Origin: Homoserinibacter gongjuensis
Lineage (GTDB): Bacteria; Actinomycetota; Actinomycetes; Actinomycetales; Microbacteriaceae
Length of the DNA: 64,000 nt
Reading direction: 5' to 3'
Assembly (NCBI RefSeq): GCF_030161875.1
Contig: NZ_BSVA01000001.1
Span: 2,666,001-2,730,000 of the forward strand
The notes under the pieces were generated by a model that had not been told where the DNA came from, ran no database searches, and worked only from the letters and a program-made list of their open reading frames with translations. Shown in pieces: positions 24,189-34,706 of this stretch. The position numbers were made by a program, and so were the translations under genes. Position 1 is the first letter of the stretch. Every line of letters starts with the position of its first letter.

Positions 24189-25384
24189 GTGAGTTCTCCG
24201 CTGCGTCTCTTCACCTCCGAATCCGTCACGGAGGGGCATCCCGACAAGCTGTGCGATCAGGTGAGCGACTCGATCCTCGACGCGATCCTCACCGTGGACC
24301 CGCACGCGCGGGTCGCCGTGGAGACCCTCGTCACGACGGGGCTCGTGCACGTCGCGGGCGAGGTGTCCACCACGGGGTATGTGGAGATCCCGCAGATCGT
24401 GCGCAAGAGGATCACCGACATCGGCTACGACTCCTCGGATGTCTGGTTCGATGGGCGCTCATGCGGCGTGTCCGTCTCGATCGGCGGACAGTCGCCCGAC
24501 ATCGCCCAGGGTGTCGACGATGCCTACGAGACGCGCGAGGGCACGAGCGTCGACGATCTCGATCGGCAGGGCGCCGGCGACCAGGGCATCATGTTCGGCT
24601 ACGCGACGCGTGAGACCCCGAGCTCATGCCGTTGCCGATCTGGCTCGCGCACCGGCTCGCGGAGCGCCTCTCCGAGGTACGCCACCGCGGCGAGGTGGAC
24701 TACCTGCGCCCCGACGGCAAGACCCAGGTGACCGTCGGCTATGAGGGTGTCACCCCGCGCACCATCGAGACGATCGTCATGTCGGCGCAGCACTCGCCCA
24801 CGGTCTCCAACGAGCAGTTGCGCTCGGAGCTGTTCGAGCTCGTCGTGCGTCCGGTCCTCGAGCGCATCGACCTGCCCTGGGAGGATGCCCAGCGCTTCAT
24901 CAACCCGACCGGACGATTCGAGATCGGCGGGCCCCAGGGCGACGCCGGGCTCACCGGCCGCAAGATCATCGTCGACACCTACGGGGGAGCCGCGCGCCAC
25001 GGCGGTGGGGCCTTCTCGGGCAAGGATCCGTCGAAGGTCGACCGCTCGGCCGCTTACGCCATGCGCTGGGTGGCCAAGAACGCGGTTGCGGCCGGTCTGG
25101 CCGAGCGTCTCGAGGTGCAGGTCGCCTACGCAATCGGCAAGGCCGCGCCGGTGGGACTCTACGTCGAGACCTTCGGAACGGGTGTCGTGGCCGACGAGGT
25201 CATCACGCGGGCGATCCGCGAGGTCTTCGATCTGCGTCCGGCGGCCATCATCCGCGACCTCGATCTGCTGCGGCCCATCTACGCCGCAACCGCCGCCTAC
25301 GGCCACTTCGGTCGCGAGCTGCCCGAGTTCACCTGGGAGCGACTCGACCGCGTCGACGAGCTGCGCGCCGCATCCGGGATCTGA
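24189..25384 (+). CDS. metK: S-adenosylmethionine synthetase (one apparent frameshift)
   Basis: Makes SAM from methionine and ATP. It opens [30 protein letters not shown], with GHPDK carrying the ATP-site His. [12 protein letters not shown] and the phosphate-binding [16 protein letters not shown] follow. One C is missing in the CCCC run near 24618; repaired the text reads [19 protein letters not shown]. Length is 398 residues from GTG 24189 (GTG 24183 possible). The gene is essential, so the break is almost surely artefactual. Confidence 0.94.
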
Positions 25385-25405
25385 CATGCCGCGTGCCCGA
25401 CGCAC

Positions 25406-27371
25406 ATGAGCACCCCGACGATCGCCCGCGTCGTGCTCGACACCCCGCTGCCGCAGCTCGACCGCCTGCTCGACTACCGCATCCCGGAGGGCATGGAGGG
25501 CGTCGTGCCCGGCGTGCGCGTGATGGCGCCGCTGCGTTCCGCGAATCGGATGACGCAGGGCTTCGTCGTCGAGCTCACCGATGAGCAGGAGCACCCCGGC
25601 CCGCTTTCCGACCTCGACTCGGTCGTGTCGGCCGCCGAGGTGCTCCGGCCGGAGGTCTGGCGCCTCGCCCGCGCCGTCGCGGATCGCGCCGCAGGTTCCG
25701 CGATCGACGTGCTGCGGCTCGCGATCCCCAAGCGTCAGGTGCGGGTCGAGAAGTCCTGGCTGACCGCCCGCGCGTCGGGCACGGCCGCCCTCGCGCCGCT
25801 CGCCGGCGAGCCGGTCGCGGTCGCCGGCTACCGCGAGTCGGACGTCACTGCCCTGCTCTCGGGCGGGCGCGTCGCGCTGAGCGTGGATCCCGGCGTCGTC
25901 GCGGCGGGAGAGAGCTGGGTCGGCCGCTGGGCGATGACGCTCGCTCAGCTCGCCGCGCGCACCGTGATCGCGGGTGCGTCCGCGATCCTCGTCGTGCCCG
26001 ATCACCGCGATGCGCACCAGCTCGAGGCGGCTCTCGGCACCCTGCTGCCGGCCGAGCGGCTCGTGCGCTTCGACTCCGCACAGCCGGATGCCGACCGCTA
26101 CCGCGGCATGTTGCGCGCGATGGGTGACGACCCGGTCGTCGTGCTCGGCAACCGCTCGGCCGTGTACGCCCCCGCGGCGAAGCTCGGCCTGCTCGCGGTC
26201 TGGAACGACGGCGATCCGCTGCTGAGCGAGCCCCTCACCCCCTATGTGCATGCACGGGATGCGGCCCTCGTGCGGCAGGAGCAGCAGGGCGGTGCCCTGG
26301 TCTTCGCCGGGCACACCCGCACAACTGACGTGCAGCGGCTCGTCGAGGTGGGATGGCTCACCGAGCTGGCCCCGAGCGCCCGCGTCGCGTCACGATCGTG
26401 CCGACCGCACGCGCCACGGGTTCTTCCGCCGACGACCACGCCCGGATCCCGAGCCTCGCGTGGCGCGAGGCGGCGGCCGCGGCGAAGACGGGACCGGTGC
26501 TCGTGCAGGTCGCGCGCCCCGGTTACGCGCCCGGGCTCCGCTGCGCCGAGTGCGGCACCGCGGCCCGTTGTCGCACCTGCGCGGGACCGCTGCAGTTGCA
26601 GCGCGCATCCTCGGCACCGACGTGCCTCTGGTGCGGTCGCGAGGAGCGCACCTTCCGCTGCACGGAATGCGGCGCGTCGCGCCTCACGCGCGTGGGCGCC
26701 GGCTCCACGCGCACGGCAGAGGAGCTGGGGCGCGCCTTCCCGGGCATCCGCGTCATCGTCGCGGATGGCGAGCGCCGCGTGCTCGAGGTCGACGAACGAC
26801 CCGCGCTCGTGGTGGCGACCCGCGGGGCCGAGCCGCTCGCGGCGGGCGGCTATCGCGCGGTGCTGCTGCTCGACGGCGAGCGGATGATCGCGCGGGAGAC
26901 CCTGCGCATCGCCGAGGACTGCCTGCGCTGGTGGGCGGATGCCGCCGCCCTCGCCTCCGATGACGCGCGGGTGTTCCTGGTGGGGGTGGGTGGTCGCCTG
27001 GCCACCGCCCTCGCGACCCACAGCATCCCCGCCTTCGCGCGCGGCGAGCTCGCCGATCGCCGAGCGCTCGGCTTTCCCCCGCGGCGCGGGTGGCGACGCT
27101 CGACGGCGTTCCGGATGCGGTGACCGCGGCGCTCGAGGCGCTCCCGCCCGAGGCCGACACGATCGCGGAGCGCACCATCGACGGGCGCACGCGCGCCCTC
27201 ATCCGCTTCGACTACGCCCACGGACCCGCTGTCGCCCGCTCGGTGCGCGGTGAGATCGTGCGCCAGGCCGCGACGCGTCGCAAGCCACTCCCCGGCGCCG
27301 CGCGTCCCGGGCGGGCACCCCTCCCGCTGCGCGCCCGCTTCGACGACCCCGAGCCCTTCGACGAGAGCTGA
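25406..27371 (+). CDS. priA: Primosomal protein N' (PriA), actinobacterial helicase-degenerate form (two apparent frameshifts)
   Basis: Replication restart protein. The N-terminal DNA-binding part (ARVVLDTPLPQLDRLLDYRIPEGM) and the zinc-binding cluster (CAECG, CRTCAGPL, CLWCG, CTECG at about residues 375-420) are clear. No Walker A GSGKT motif is found where the helicase would be; the region reads RTVIAGASAILVVPDHRDAHQ. Loss of helicase motifs is known for actinobacterial PriA. Missing bases are inferred near 26382 and in the C run near 27078 (LGFPPAARVATLDG when repaired). Repaired length is 655 residues. Confidence 0.9.
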
Positions 27372-27410
27372 GCACAGCACGCGCGCTCGCCGACCGGGCA
27401 GGATGGTGGG

Positions 27411-28326
27411 GTGCGTCTGATCTTCGCGGGAAGCCCCGCCGCCGCCGTGCCCAGCCTGCGGGCGCTCCTCGACGGGGGCACGAGGTGCTCGCCGTCGTGA
27501 CGCGCGAAGATGCACCGCTCGGCCGCAAGCGCGTGCTGACCGCCACCCCCGTCGCCGACGCGGCGTCCCAGGCCGGTCTGCCCGTGATCAAGGCCAACCG
27601 CCTGTCGACTGTGGAGGATGAGCTGCTCGCCCTCGACGCGGACCTCGGCGTGGTCGTGGCGTATGGCGGCCTCATCCGGGAGCCGATCCTCTCGGCTCCG
27701 CGGCACGGGTGGATCAATCTGCACTTCTCGCTGCTGCCGCGTTGGCGAGGCGCCGCACCCGTGCAACACGCACTGATCGCGGGCGACGCCGAGACCGGTG
27801 CGGCCGTCTTCCAGCTGGTGCCCGAACTCGACGCGGGGCCAGTATTCGCGACCGAGCGCGTGACGATCGGACGGGTGCAGACCGCGGGTCACCTGCTCGA
27901 GTCGCTCAGCGTCTCGGGGCGCGGCTGCTCGCGCGGGTCGTCGACGAGATCGCCGCGGGCGCGGCCGTCGCCACGCCGCAGGAGGGCGAGGTGACACTCG
28001 CGCCGAAGCTCGATCTGGGCGATGCGCGGCTCGATTGGACCGAGCCGGCCTCGCGCATCGAGGCGCGGCGGCGCGGCGTCACGCCCGAGCCGGGTGCGAC
28101 GACGACCCTCGACGGGGAGCGCTTCAAGGTGCTCGACGCCACCATCGCCCATGGCGCGCCCCGACTCGATCCCGGCGTCGTCGCCCTGCGGGGACGTGCC
28201 GTGCACGTCGGCACCGCCGACGACCCGATCGAGCTGCTGACCGTGCAGCCCGCGGGCAAGCGGCCGATGCCCGCCGGCGACTGGTGGCGTGGGCGCGCGA
28301 CCCACGCGCCCACGGTGCTGCGATGA
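27411..28326 (+). CDS. fmt: Methionyl-tRNA formyltransferase (two apparent frameshifts)
   Basis: Formylates initiator Met-tRNA using 10-formyl-THF. GTG 27411 begins VRLIFAGSPAAAVPSLRAL. HFSLLPRWRGAAPVQHALIAGD, with the catalytic Asn-His-Asp region (N in WINLHFS), and the C-terminal OB-like domain ending VQPAGKRPMPAGDWWRG are clear. A G is missing near 27477 (LLDGGHEVLAVVTRED when repaired) and another near 27919 (SVSGARLLARVVDE). Repaired length is 305 residues. A weak CAGGAT six bases before the GTG could be a leaderless -10. The stop overlaps the rsmB ATG. Confidence 0.93.
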
Positions 28327-29698
28327 GCCGGATTCAGCCGGCACGGCGGGTCGCCTTCGATGTGCTCGCCGCCGTGCGCGCCTCGGACGCGTACGCGAAC
28401 CTGCTGCTGCCCACCCGCATCCGCGATGCCCGACTGAACGGCGCAGACGCCGGCCTTGCGACGGAGCTCGTCTACGGCACGCTGCGCATGCAGGGCTACT
28501 ACGATCGCGTGATCGAGCTCGCGGCGCGGCGGCCGACCGCGAAGATCGACCCGCCGGTGCTCGACGTGCTGCGCCTCGGCGCCCACCAGCTGCTGAGCAT
28601 GCGCACCGCCCCGCACGCGGTGCTCGACGAGTCGGTGGAGCTCGTGCGGCGCGCCCGCACGGGGTCCGCCGCGGGATTCGTGAACGGCGTGCTGCGCACG
28701 CTCTCACGCGAGCAGCCCGAGGTCTGGCGGATGCGGGCGCTCGAGGGGCTGTCGGGCGACGCGCGGCTCGCCGTCGAGTTCTCCCATCCGGAGTGGGTCG
28801 TGGCCGCACTCGCTGCGGCGCTCGCGCAGGAGGGCGCGGAGTCGCAGCTGGGCGACCTGCTCGCGGCCGACAACGTCGCACCTCGCGTGTCGCTCGCGGC
28901 GCTTCCCGGGCGCGCGGATGCGTCGACGCTCGAGCAGACCGGCCGCTTCCTCCCCGGACGGCTCTCGCCGATCGCCCTTGGGTCGCCGGGCGGCGATCCT
29001 GCCGCGCATCCCGAGGTCGCGGAGGGGGTCGTGCGTGTGCAGGACGAGGGCTCCCAACTGGCCGCACTCGCCCTCACGCGTGCACGCGCCGTGGTGCCGG
29101 GGGAGCGGTGGCTCGATCTGTGTGCGGGCCCGGGTGGGAAGGCCGCCGTGCTCGCCGCGGAGGCCGCACAGGGCGGCGCGCGCCTCGTCGCGAACGAGGT
29201 CGTCCCCGCCCGAGCGGGGCTGGTGCGCACAGCGCTCACACCCTTCGCGGGGCCTGATGCCCCCGAGGTCGTCATCGGCGACGCACGCCGGTTCGCGGAT
29301 GCCGGGGAGCGTTTCGACCGCATCCTGCTCGATGCGCCCTGCACGGGTCTGGGCGCGCTGCGGCGGCGTCCCGAAGCGCGGTGGCGCAAGAGCGCGGGCG
29401 ACCTTGCGGCCCTCACAACCTTGCAATCGCAGCTGCTCGATGCCGCGGTCGCCGCCCTCACGCCGGGCGGGCTACTCGCCTATGTGACGTGCTCGCCGCA
29501 TCCGGACGAGACCCGCGCGCAGGTGCAGCAGGTGCTCGAGCGCCATCCCACGCTGCGCACGCTCGACACTCCCGCCGTGCTCGCTGGGGTCGCGCGCGAG
29601 CCCTCGGGCTGCCCGACGCCCCGTCGGCGCAGCTGTGGCCCCATCGGCACGGCACCGACGCCATGTTCATCCAGCTGCTCACTACGCTCGAGGTGTGA
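28323..29698 (+). CDS. rsmB: 16S rRNA m5C967 methyltransferase (RsmB/Fmu; one apparent frameshift)
   Basis: SAM-dependent RNA cytosine-5 methyltransferase. The N-terminal NusB-like domain ([24 protein letters not shown]) is followed by the catalytic domain with the SAM loop [15 protein letters not shown], the [18 protein letters not shown] motif and the second catalytic Cys in [12 protein letters not shown]. One C is missing near 29602 ([18 protein letters not shown] when repaired). Length is 458 residues. The stop overlaps the GTG start of rpe (GTGA). Confidence 0.93.
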
Positions 29699-30384
29699 GC
29701 CCTCGAGACCCGCAGGACGGCGCCGTGCGCATCCAGCCCAGCATCCTGTCGGCGGACTTCGCCAACATGCAGCGCGACGTCGAACGCATCGCGTCGGCCG
29801 ACGGCGTGCACGTCGACGTCATGGACAACCATTTCGTGCCGAACCTGACCTTCGGACCGCAGATGGTCGAGGCGGTGCAGCGGGTGTCGCCGATTCCGCT
29901 CGACGTGCACCTCATGATCGAGGACGCCGACCGCTGGGCACCCGGGTACGCCGAGTTGGGTGTGTTCTCGGTGACCTTCCACGCCGAGGCCAGCACGGAT
30001 CCCGTGGCCCTCGCCCGCCGCATCCGGCACCTCGGCGCACGTGCCTCGATCGCCCTCAAGCCCGGCACCCCCGTCGAGCCCTACCTCGAACTGCTGCCCG
30101 AATTCGACCAGGTGCTCGTGATGACCGTCGAGCCCGGCTTCGGCGGGCAGAGCTTCATGGCCGACATGATGCCGAAGCTCCGCACCCTTCGCGCCGCAGC
30201 GGAGCGCCACGGCATCGACCTCTGGCTGCAGGTCGACGGCGGCATCGCCCTCGACACGATCGGCATCGCCGCCGAGGCGGGCGCCGACACCTTCGTGGCG
30301 GGCTCCGCGGTGTACGGGGCGGCGGATGTCGAGGCCGCGATCGCGGAGCTCCGCGCCGCCGCGGCCGCGTCGCACGCGCACTGA
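29695..30384 (+). CDS. rpe: Ribulose-phosphate 3-epimerase
   Basis: Interconverts ribulose-5-P and xylulose-5-P in the pentose phosphate pathway. TIM-barrel motifs are [35 protein letters not shown] (metal-binding His and Asp), [18 protein letters not shown] and VDGGIA. GTG 29695 overlaps the rsmB stop and gives 229 residues; GTG 29725 (VRIQPSIL) would shorten it by ten. Intact. Confidence 0.94.
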   Translation: MSPRDPQDGAVRIQPSILSADFANMQRDVERIASADGVHVDVMDNHFVPNLTFGPQMVEAVQRVSPIPLDVHLMIEDADRWAPGYAELGVFSVTFHAEASTDPVALARRIRHLGARASIALKPGTPVEPYLELLPEFDQVLVMTVEPGFGGQSFMADMMPKLRTLRAAAERHGIDLWLQVDGGIALDTIGIAAEAGADTFVAGSAVYGAADVEAAIAELRAAAAASHAH

Positions 30385-30403
30385 GCGTGCTTGACTTGTC
30401 GAC

Positions 30404-30772
30404 ATGACCGACAAGACCAAGCCCGAGATCGACTTCATCGAGGGCCCGGCGCCCACCGAACTCGTCATCACCGACCTCGAGGTCGGCGACGGTGCCGAGG
30501 CCACCCCCGGCGCGACCGTCGACGTGCACTACGTGGGCGTCGACTTCGAGACCGGCGAGCAGTTCGACGCGAGCTGGGACCGCGGCTCGAGCATCCAGTT
30601 CCCGCTGTCGGGCCTCATCAAGGGCTGGCAGGACGGCATCCCGGGCATGAAGGTCGGCGGACGCCGCCAGCTCGTCTGCCCGCCGAACTACGCCTACGGT
30701 CCCGCGGGCTCGGGTCACCGCCTCGGTGGCCGCACGCTCGTCTTCGTGATCGACCTGCTCGGCGTGCGCTGA
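30404..30772 (+). CDS. FKBP-type peptidyl-prolyl isomerase
   Basis: Cytoplasmic single-domain FKBP of 122 residues with no signal peptide. The FKBP core is visible: VDVHYVGVDFETGEQFDASWDRG, FPLSGLIKGWQDGIPGMKVGGRRQL, PPNYAYGP and the final LVFVIDLL. It catalyses cis-trans proline isomerisation in protein folding; the client is unknown. Intact and followed by a 135-base gap containing a palindromic repeat. Confidence 0.92.
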   Translation: MTDKTKPEIDFIEGPAPTELVITDLEVGDGAEATPGATVDVHYVGVDFETGEQFDASWDRGSSIQFPLSGLIKGWQDGIPGMKVGGRRQLVCPPNYAYGPAGSGHRLGGRTLVFVIDLLGVR

Positions 30773-30789
30773 CCCGACCCTCTCCTCGT

Positions 30790-30859
30790 CAAACGCTGTA
30801 GCGCTTGCCCTCGCGCGCCCGTCATCCCTGGCGCCGAACGGTGAGCGCTACAGCGTTTG
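30790..30859. repeat. 70-bp palindromic element, copy 1
   Basis: Perfect 16-bp inverted repeat, CAAACGCTGTAGCGCT (30790-30805) and AGCGCTACAGCGTTTG (30844-30859), around a 38-base centre. A second element of exactly 70 bp with the same ends lies at 58596-58665 in the opposite orientation. The two also share GCGCGCC in the centre. It occupies the FKBP-hisE gap and could act as a terminator for the FKBP gene. Confidence 0.8.
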
Positions 30860-30895
30860 GCATCCCCACCGACGGTGAGGGCGGCGGCGGCCCGG

Positions 30896-30908
30896 TAACC
30901 TAGCCGGG
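30896..30908 (+). promoter_or_regulatory. -10 box of a probable leaderless hisE promoter
   Basis: TAACCT (30896-30901) is six bases before the hisE GTG with no Shine-Dalgarno between. It marks a likely start for the his-trp run. Confidence 0.55.
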
Positions 30909-31171
30909 TGAAGTCGTTCGACGCCCTCTTCGAGGAGCTCTCCGCCAAGGCCGTCGCGCGCCCGGAGGGGTCGCGCACCGTCGCGGAGCTCGACGCGGGC
31001 GTGCACGCGATCGGCAAGAAGATCGTCGAGGAGGCCGCCGAGGTCTGGATGGCGGCCGAATACCAGTCCGACGCGGAGACCGCGGAGGAGATCTCGCAGC
31101 TGCTGTACCACCTGCAGGTGCTCATGATCGCCAAGGGCCTCACCCTCGAGGACGTGGGCCGACATCTGTGA
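30908..31171 (+). CDS. hisE: Phosphoribosyl-ATP pyrophosphatase
   Basis: Second step of histidine synthesis. 87 residues, an all-alpha MazG-like fold. [24 protein letters not shown] and the metal-binding [13 protein letters not shown] and [14 protein letters not shown] helices are typical. GTG start at 30908 sits directly after a -10 box. HisI, the next enzyme, is encoded separately three genes later. Confidence 0.94.
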   Translation: MKSFDALFEELSAKAVARPEGSRTVAELDAGVHAIGKKIVEEAAEVWMAAEYQSDAETAEEISQLLYHLQVLMIAKGLTLEDVGRHL

Positions 31172-31216
31172 ACACGCATCCTGGCCGATGACCGTTCACG
31201 AACAGAAAGCACCCAC

Positions 31217-32056
31217 ATGCTGAGAATCGCCGTGCCCAACAAGGGCACGCTGTCGGAGACCGCCACCTCGATGCTGCACGAGGCCGGCTACGCGACCCGC
31301 CGTGATCAGAAGGAGCTCATCGTCGCGGACCCCCGCAACGACGTCGAGTTCTTCTATCTGCGCCCGCGTGACATCGCGACCTACGTCGGGTCGGGGGCGC
31401 TGGATGTCGGCATCACCGGTCGCGATCTGCTGCTCGACTCGCACTCGGCGGCGCTCGAGGTCGACGTGCTCGACTTCGGCTCGTCGACCTTCCGCTTCGC
31501 CGGCCCGATCGGCCGCTTCGAGAACCTGCGCGATCTCGAGGGCGTGCGCGTCGCGACGAGCTACGACACCCTGGTGCGCGACTTCCTCGCCGCCGAGGGC
31601 GTCAATGCGACGGTCGTGCGCCTGGACGGCGCCGTCGAGTCCGCGGTGCGGCTCGGAGTCGCGGATGCCGTGGCCGACGTGGTCGAGACCGGTTCCACCC
31701 TGCGCAAGCAGGGCCTGGAGATCTTCGGCCCCGTCATCCTCGAGTCGAGCGCCGTGCTCATCGCGGGCCGCGACGACGTGCCGGGGCTCGACACGCTGCG
31801 GCGCCGGATCCAGGGCGTCATCGTCGCGCACCAGTACGTGCTCATCGACTACGACCTGCCGGCCGACCTCGTCGACCAGGCCACGGCCGTCACGCCGGGG
31901 CTCGAATCGCCGACCGTCTCGCCGTTGCGCGACACGGGCTGGGTCGCCGTGCGGGTCATGGTGCCGCGCAGCGACATGAACCAGGTCATGGACGAGCTCT
32001 ACGCCGTCGGGGCCCGGGCGATCCTCGTGAGCGCCATCCACGCGGCGAGGATCTGA
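31217..32056 (+). CDS. hisG: ATP phosphoribosyltransferase, long form
   Basis: First committed and feedback-inhibited step of histidine synthesis. 279 residues from ATG 31217. [19 protein letters not shown] opens the catalytic domain. The PRPP loop includes [16 protein letters not shown]. The C-terminal roughly 75 residues ([15 protein letters not shown] to [11 protein letters not shown]) are the ACT-like histidine-sensing domain of the long form, so no HisZ is needed. The last base of the stop is the first base of the hisF ATG. Confidence 0.95.
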   Translation: MLRIAVPNKGTLSETATSMLHEAGYATRRDQKELIVADPRNDVEFFYLRPRDIATYVGSGALDVGITGRDLLLDSHSAALEVDVLDFGSSTFRFAGPIGRFENLRDLEGVRVATSYDTLVRDFLAAEGVNATVVRLDGAVESAVRLGVADAVADVVETGSTLRKQGLEIFGPVILESSAVLIAGRDDVPGLDTLRRRIQGVIVAHQYVLIDYDLPADLVDQATAVTPGLESPTVSPLRDTGWVAVRVMVPRSDMNQVMDELYAVGARAILVSAIHAARI

Positions 32057-32814
32057 TGGACGTCGTGGTGCGCGTCATCCCGTGCCTCGACGTGGCCGCG
32101 GGGCGGGTGGTCAAGGGCGTCAACTTCGAGGGCCTGCGCGACGCGGGTGACCCCGTCGAGCTCGCCGCGAGATACTACGAACAGGGCGCGGACGAGATCA
32201 CCTTCCTCGACGTGACCGCGACGGTCGAGGATCGCGCGACGACGTACGAGACGGTCACGGCGACCGCCGAGCAGGTGTTCATCCCGCTCACGGTCGGCGG
32301 GGGTGCGTTCCGCGGAGGATGTCGCGCGACTGCTCGGGCACGGCGCAGACAAGATCGGCGTGAACTCGGCAGCGATCGCGCGCCCCGAGCTCATCGACGA
32401 GATCGCCGACCGTTTCGGCGCCCAGGTGTGCGTGCTCTCACTCGACGTGAAGCGGTCGCCGCGCACGGCATCCGGCTTCGTCGTGACGACCCACGGCGGC
32501 CGCACCGAGACCGACCGCGACGCACTCGAGTGGGCGCGCGAGGCCATCGAGCGAGGCGCCGGCGAGTTGCTCGTCAACTCGATCGACGCCGACGGCACGA
32601 AGCAGGGGTTCGACCTCGAGCTCGTGCGCGCGATGCGGGAGCTCTCGAGTGTGCCCGTCATCGCCTCGGGGGCGCGGGGGCCGCACGCGACTTCGCGCCC
32701 GCGGTCGAGGCAGGAGCGGATGCCGTGCTCGCCGCATCCGTGTTCCACAACGGAGAGCTGACGATCGGCGACGTCAAGCAGGCGCTCACGGGCGCGGGAA
32801 TCGAGGTGCGATGA
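32056..32814 (+). CDS. hisF: Imidazole glycerol phosphate synthase subunit HisF (two apparent frameshifts, one of them -2)
   Basis: TIM-barrel cyclase that joins PRFAR with ammonia from HisH. It has [20 protein letters not shown] with the catalytic Asp and [16 protein letters not shown] with the second. The first break, near 32300-32305, needs two restored bases to give [17 protein letters not shown]. The second, near 32670, needs one G ([16 protein letters not shown]). Repaired length is 253 residues. hisH and hisA are not in the window. The stop overlaps the hisI ATG. Confidence 0.92.
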   Translation: MDVVVRVIPCLDVAAGRVVKGVNFEGLRDAGDPVELAARYYEQGADEITFLDVTATVEDRATTYETVTATAEQVFIPLTVGGGAFRGGCRATARARRRQDRRELGSDRAPRAHRRDRRPFRRPGVRALTRREAVAAHGIRLRRDDPRRPHRDRPRRTRVGARGHRARRRRVARQLDRRRRHEAGVRPRARARDAGALECARHRLGGAGAARDFAPAVEAGADAVLAASVFHNGELTIGDVKQALTGAGIEVR

Positions 32815-33175
32815 ACGTCGAGGAGGCCGTCTCGGCCGCGCGGTTCGATGCGGACGGCCTGCTGCCCGCGATCATCCAGCAGCACGACACCGGTGAGGTG
32901 CTCATGCTCGGCTACATGGACGCCGAGGCACTGCGTCGCACCCTCGCCGAGGGCCGCGTCACCTTCTGGTCGCGCAGCCGCCAGGAGTACTGGCGCAAGG
33001 GCGACACGAGCGGCAACCGGCAGTACGTGAAGGGGCCGCCCTCGACTGCGACGGCGATACGCTGCTCGTCCAGGTCGAGCAGCAGGGCCCCGCCTGCCAC
33101 ACGGGTGCGCACAGCTGCTTCGATGTCACCCCGCTGGATCCCACCATCGGATTCCCCGAGGAGTCGATTCCGTGA
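32811..33175 (+). CDS. hisI: Phosphoribosyl-AMP cyclohydrolase (one apparent frameshift)
   Basis: Opens the adenine ring in histidine synthesis; zinc and magnesium dependent. [20 protein letters not shown] and the [19 protein letters not shown] block are clear. A G is missing in the GGGG run near 33030. With it restored the metal-binding end reads [16 protein letters not shown] and [10 protein letters not shown], with all expected Cys, Asp and His residues. Repaired length is 121 residues. The stop overlaps the GTG start of trpE (GTGA), joining his and trp genes. Confidence 0.93.
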
Positions 33176-34706
33176 CCACCACGACGCGCCCCGAGTTCGA
33201 CGCCGCCCTGGCCGCGGGCCATCGGGTCGTGCCGGTGCTGCGTGAACTCTTCGCCGACGGGGAGACGCCCGTGGGCGTCTACCGCAAGGTCGCCGCAGGG
33301 CGCCCCGGCACCTTCCTGCTGGAATCCGCCGAACAGGGCGGCATCTGGTCACGCTGGTCGTTCATCGGCGCCGGATCCCTCGGGGTGCTCACGCAGGAGC
33401 GCGACGAGACGGGCGACCGCGCCGTCTGGATCGACTACGGGCTGGATGCCGAGCGCGCCTTCGGGGGAGCACCCACGGCGCCGCTCGCCGCCGTCGATGC
33501 GCTCTACGCCCGCTGGCGCACCCCGCAGCGCGCCGGGCACCCTCCGCTCACCGGGGGCTCGTGGGCTTCATCGGCTGGGAGGCGGTGCGTCAGCTCGAGC
33601 GGCTGCCCGCCGTGCCACCCGCCGAGGTGCCGATCCCCGGGCAGGCTCTCGCCTTCGTCTCCGAGCTCGTGGCGCTCGATCACCGCACGGGCACCGCGAC
33701 CCTCATCGCGGCCGTGCTGGGCGACGGCGCCGAGAGCCCGGATGCCGCGTGGGAGAGGGCGCAGGGCCGGCTCGACGCCCTGCAGCGCGATCTCGCACGT
33801 CCATCGCCCGCCGCGCTCGCCCGGGTCGACCTCGCGGTCGAGCCTGAGCCGCGTCACCGCATCCCGCAGTCCGCGTTCGAGCAGTCGGTCGTGCGTGCGA
33901 AGGAGTTCGTGCGCGACGGCGATGTCTTCCAGGTGGTCATCTCGCAGCGCTTCGACCACGAGCTGCGGGCCTCGCCGCTCGAGGTGTACCGGGTGCTCCG
34001 GGCGCTGAACCCGAGCCCGTACATGTACCTGCTCGCGCTCGAGACGCCCGCCGGAGAGCCGTACTCGATCGTCGGCAGCTCACCGGAGGCGCTCGTCAAG
34101 GTGCAACGGGGGCGGGTGTTCACCCACCCGATCGCCGGATCGCGCCCGCGCGGCGAGAGCCCGGAGCGTGATCTCGAACTCGCCGAGGAGCTGCTCGCCG
34201 ACCCCAAGGAGCGTTCCGAGCACCTCATGCTCGTCGATCTGGCCCGCAACGACCTCTCGAAGGTCTGCACGGCCGGCAGCGTCGAGGTCACCGAGTTCAT
34301 GCAGGTCGAGCGTTTCAGCCACATCATGCACCTGGTCTCGAGCGTCGAGGGCGACCTGAAGCCGGATGCCAGCGCGGTCGACGTCTTCCGGGCGACGTTC
34401 CCCGCCGGCACGCTCTCGGGGGCGCCCAAGCCGCGTGCGCTCGAGATCATCGACGAGCTCGAGGTGGCCCAGCGCGGACTCTACGGGGGCGTCGTGGGCT
34501 ACTTCGACCTGGCAGGCGACGCCGACCTCGCGATCGCGATCCGCACCGCCACGCTCATCGGCGACACCGCCTACGTGCAGGCGGGCGCGGGTCTCGTCGC
34601 CGACTCCGACCCGCGGCTCGAGCACGAGGAATCGGTGCACAAGGCAGCAGCCCCGCTGCGTGCCGTCGCGGTCGCCAACGCCATGCGCCGAATCGACGGA
34701 TCATGA
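33172..34706 (+). CDS. trpE: Anthranilate synthase component I (one apparent frameshift)
   Basis: Converts chorismate to anthranilate with the TrpG glutaminase. The N-terminal [21 protein letters not shown] contains the LLES tryptophan-binding element, so the enzyme is probably feedback-inhibited. The catalytic half has [26 protein letters not shown] and [22 protein letters not shown]. One G is missing near 33555 ([14 protein letters not shown] when repaired). Length is 511 residues. TrpG is not encoded in the window. The stop overlaps the next start (ATGA). Confidence 0.93.

Noticed and set aside
31168..31199. GTGAAC...GTTCAC inverted repeat between hisE and hisG as a regulatory hairpin
   Set aside because: Six-bp arms separated by about 20 bases, overlapping the hisE stop; probably chance.
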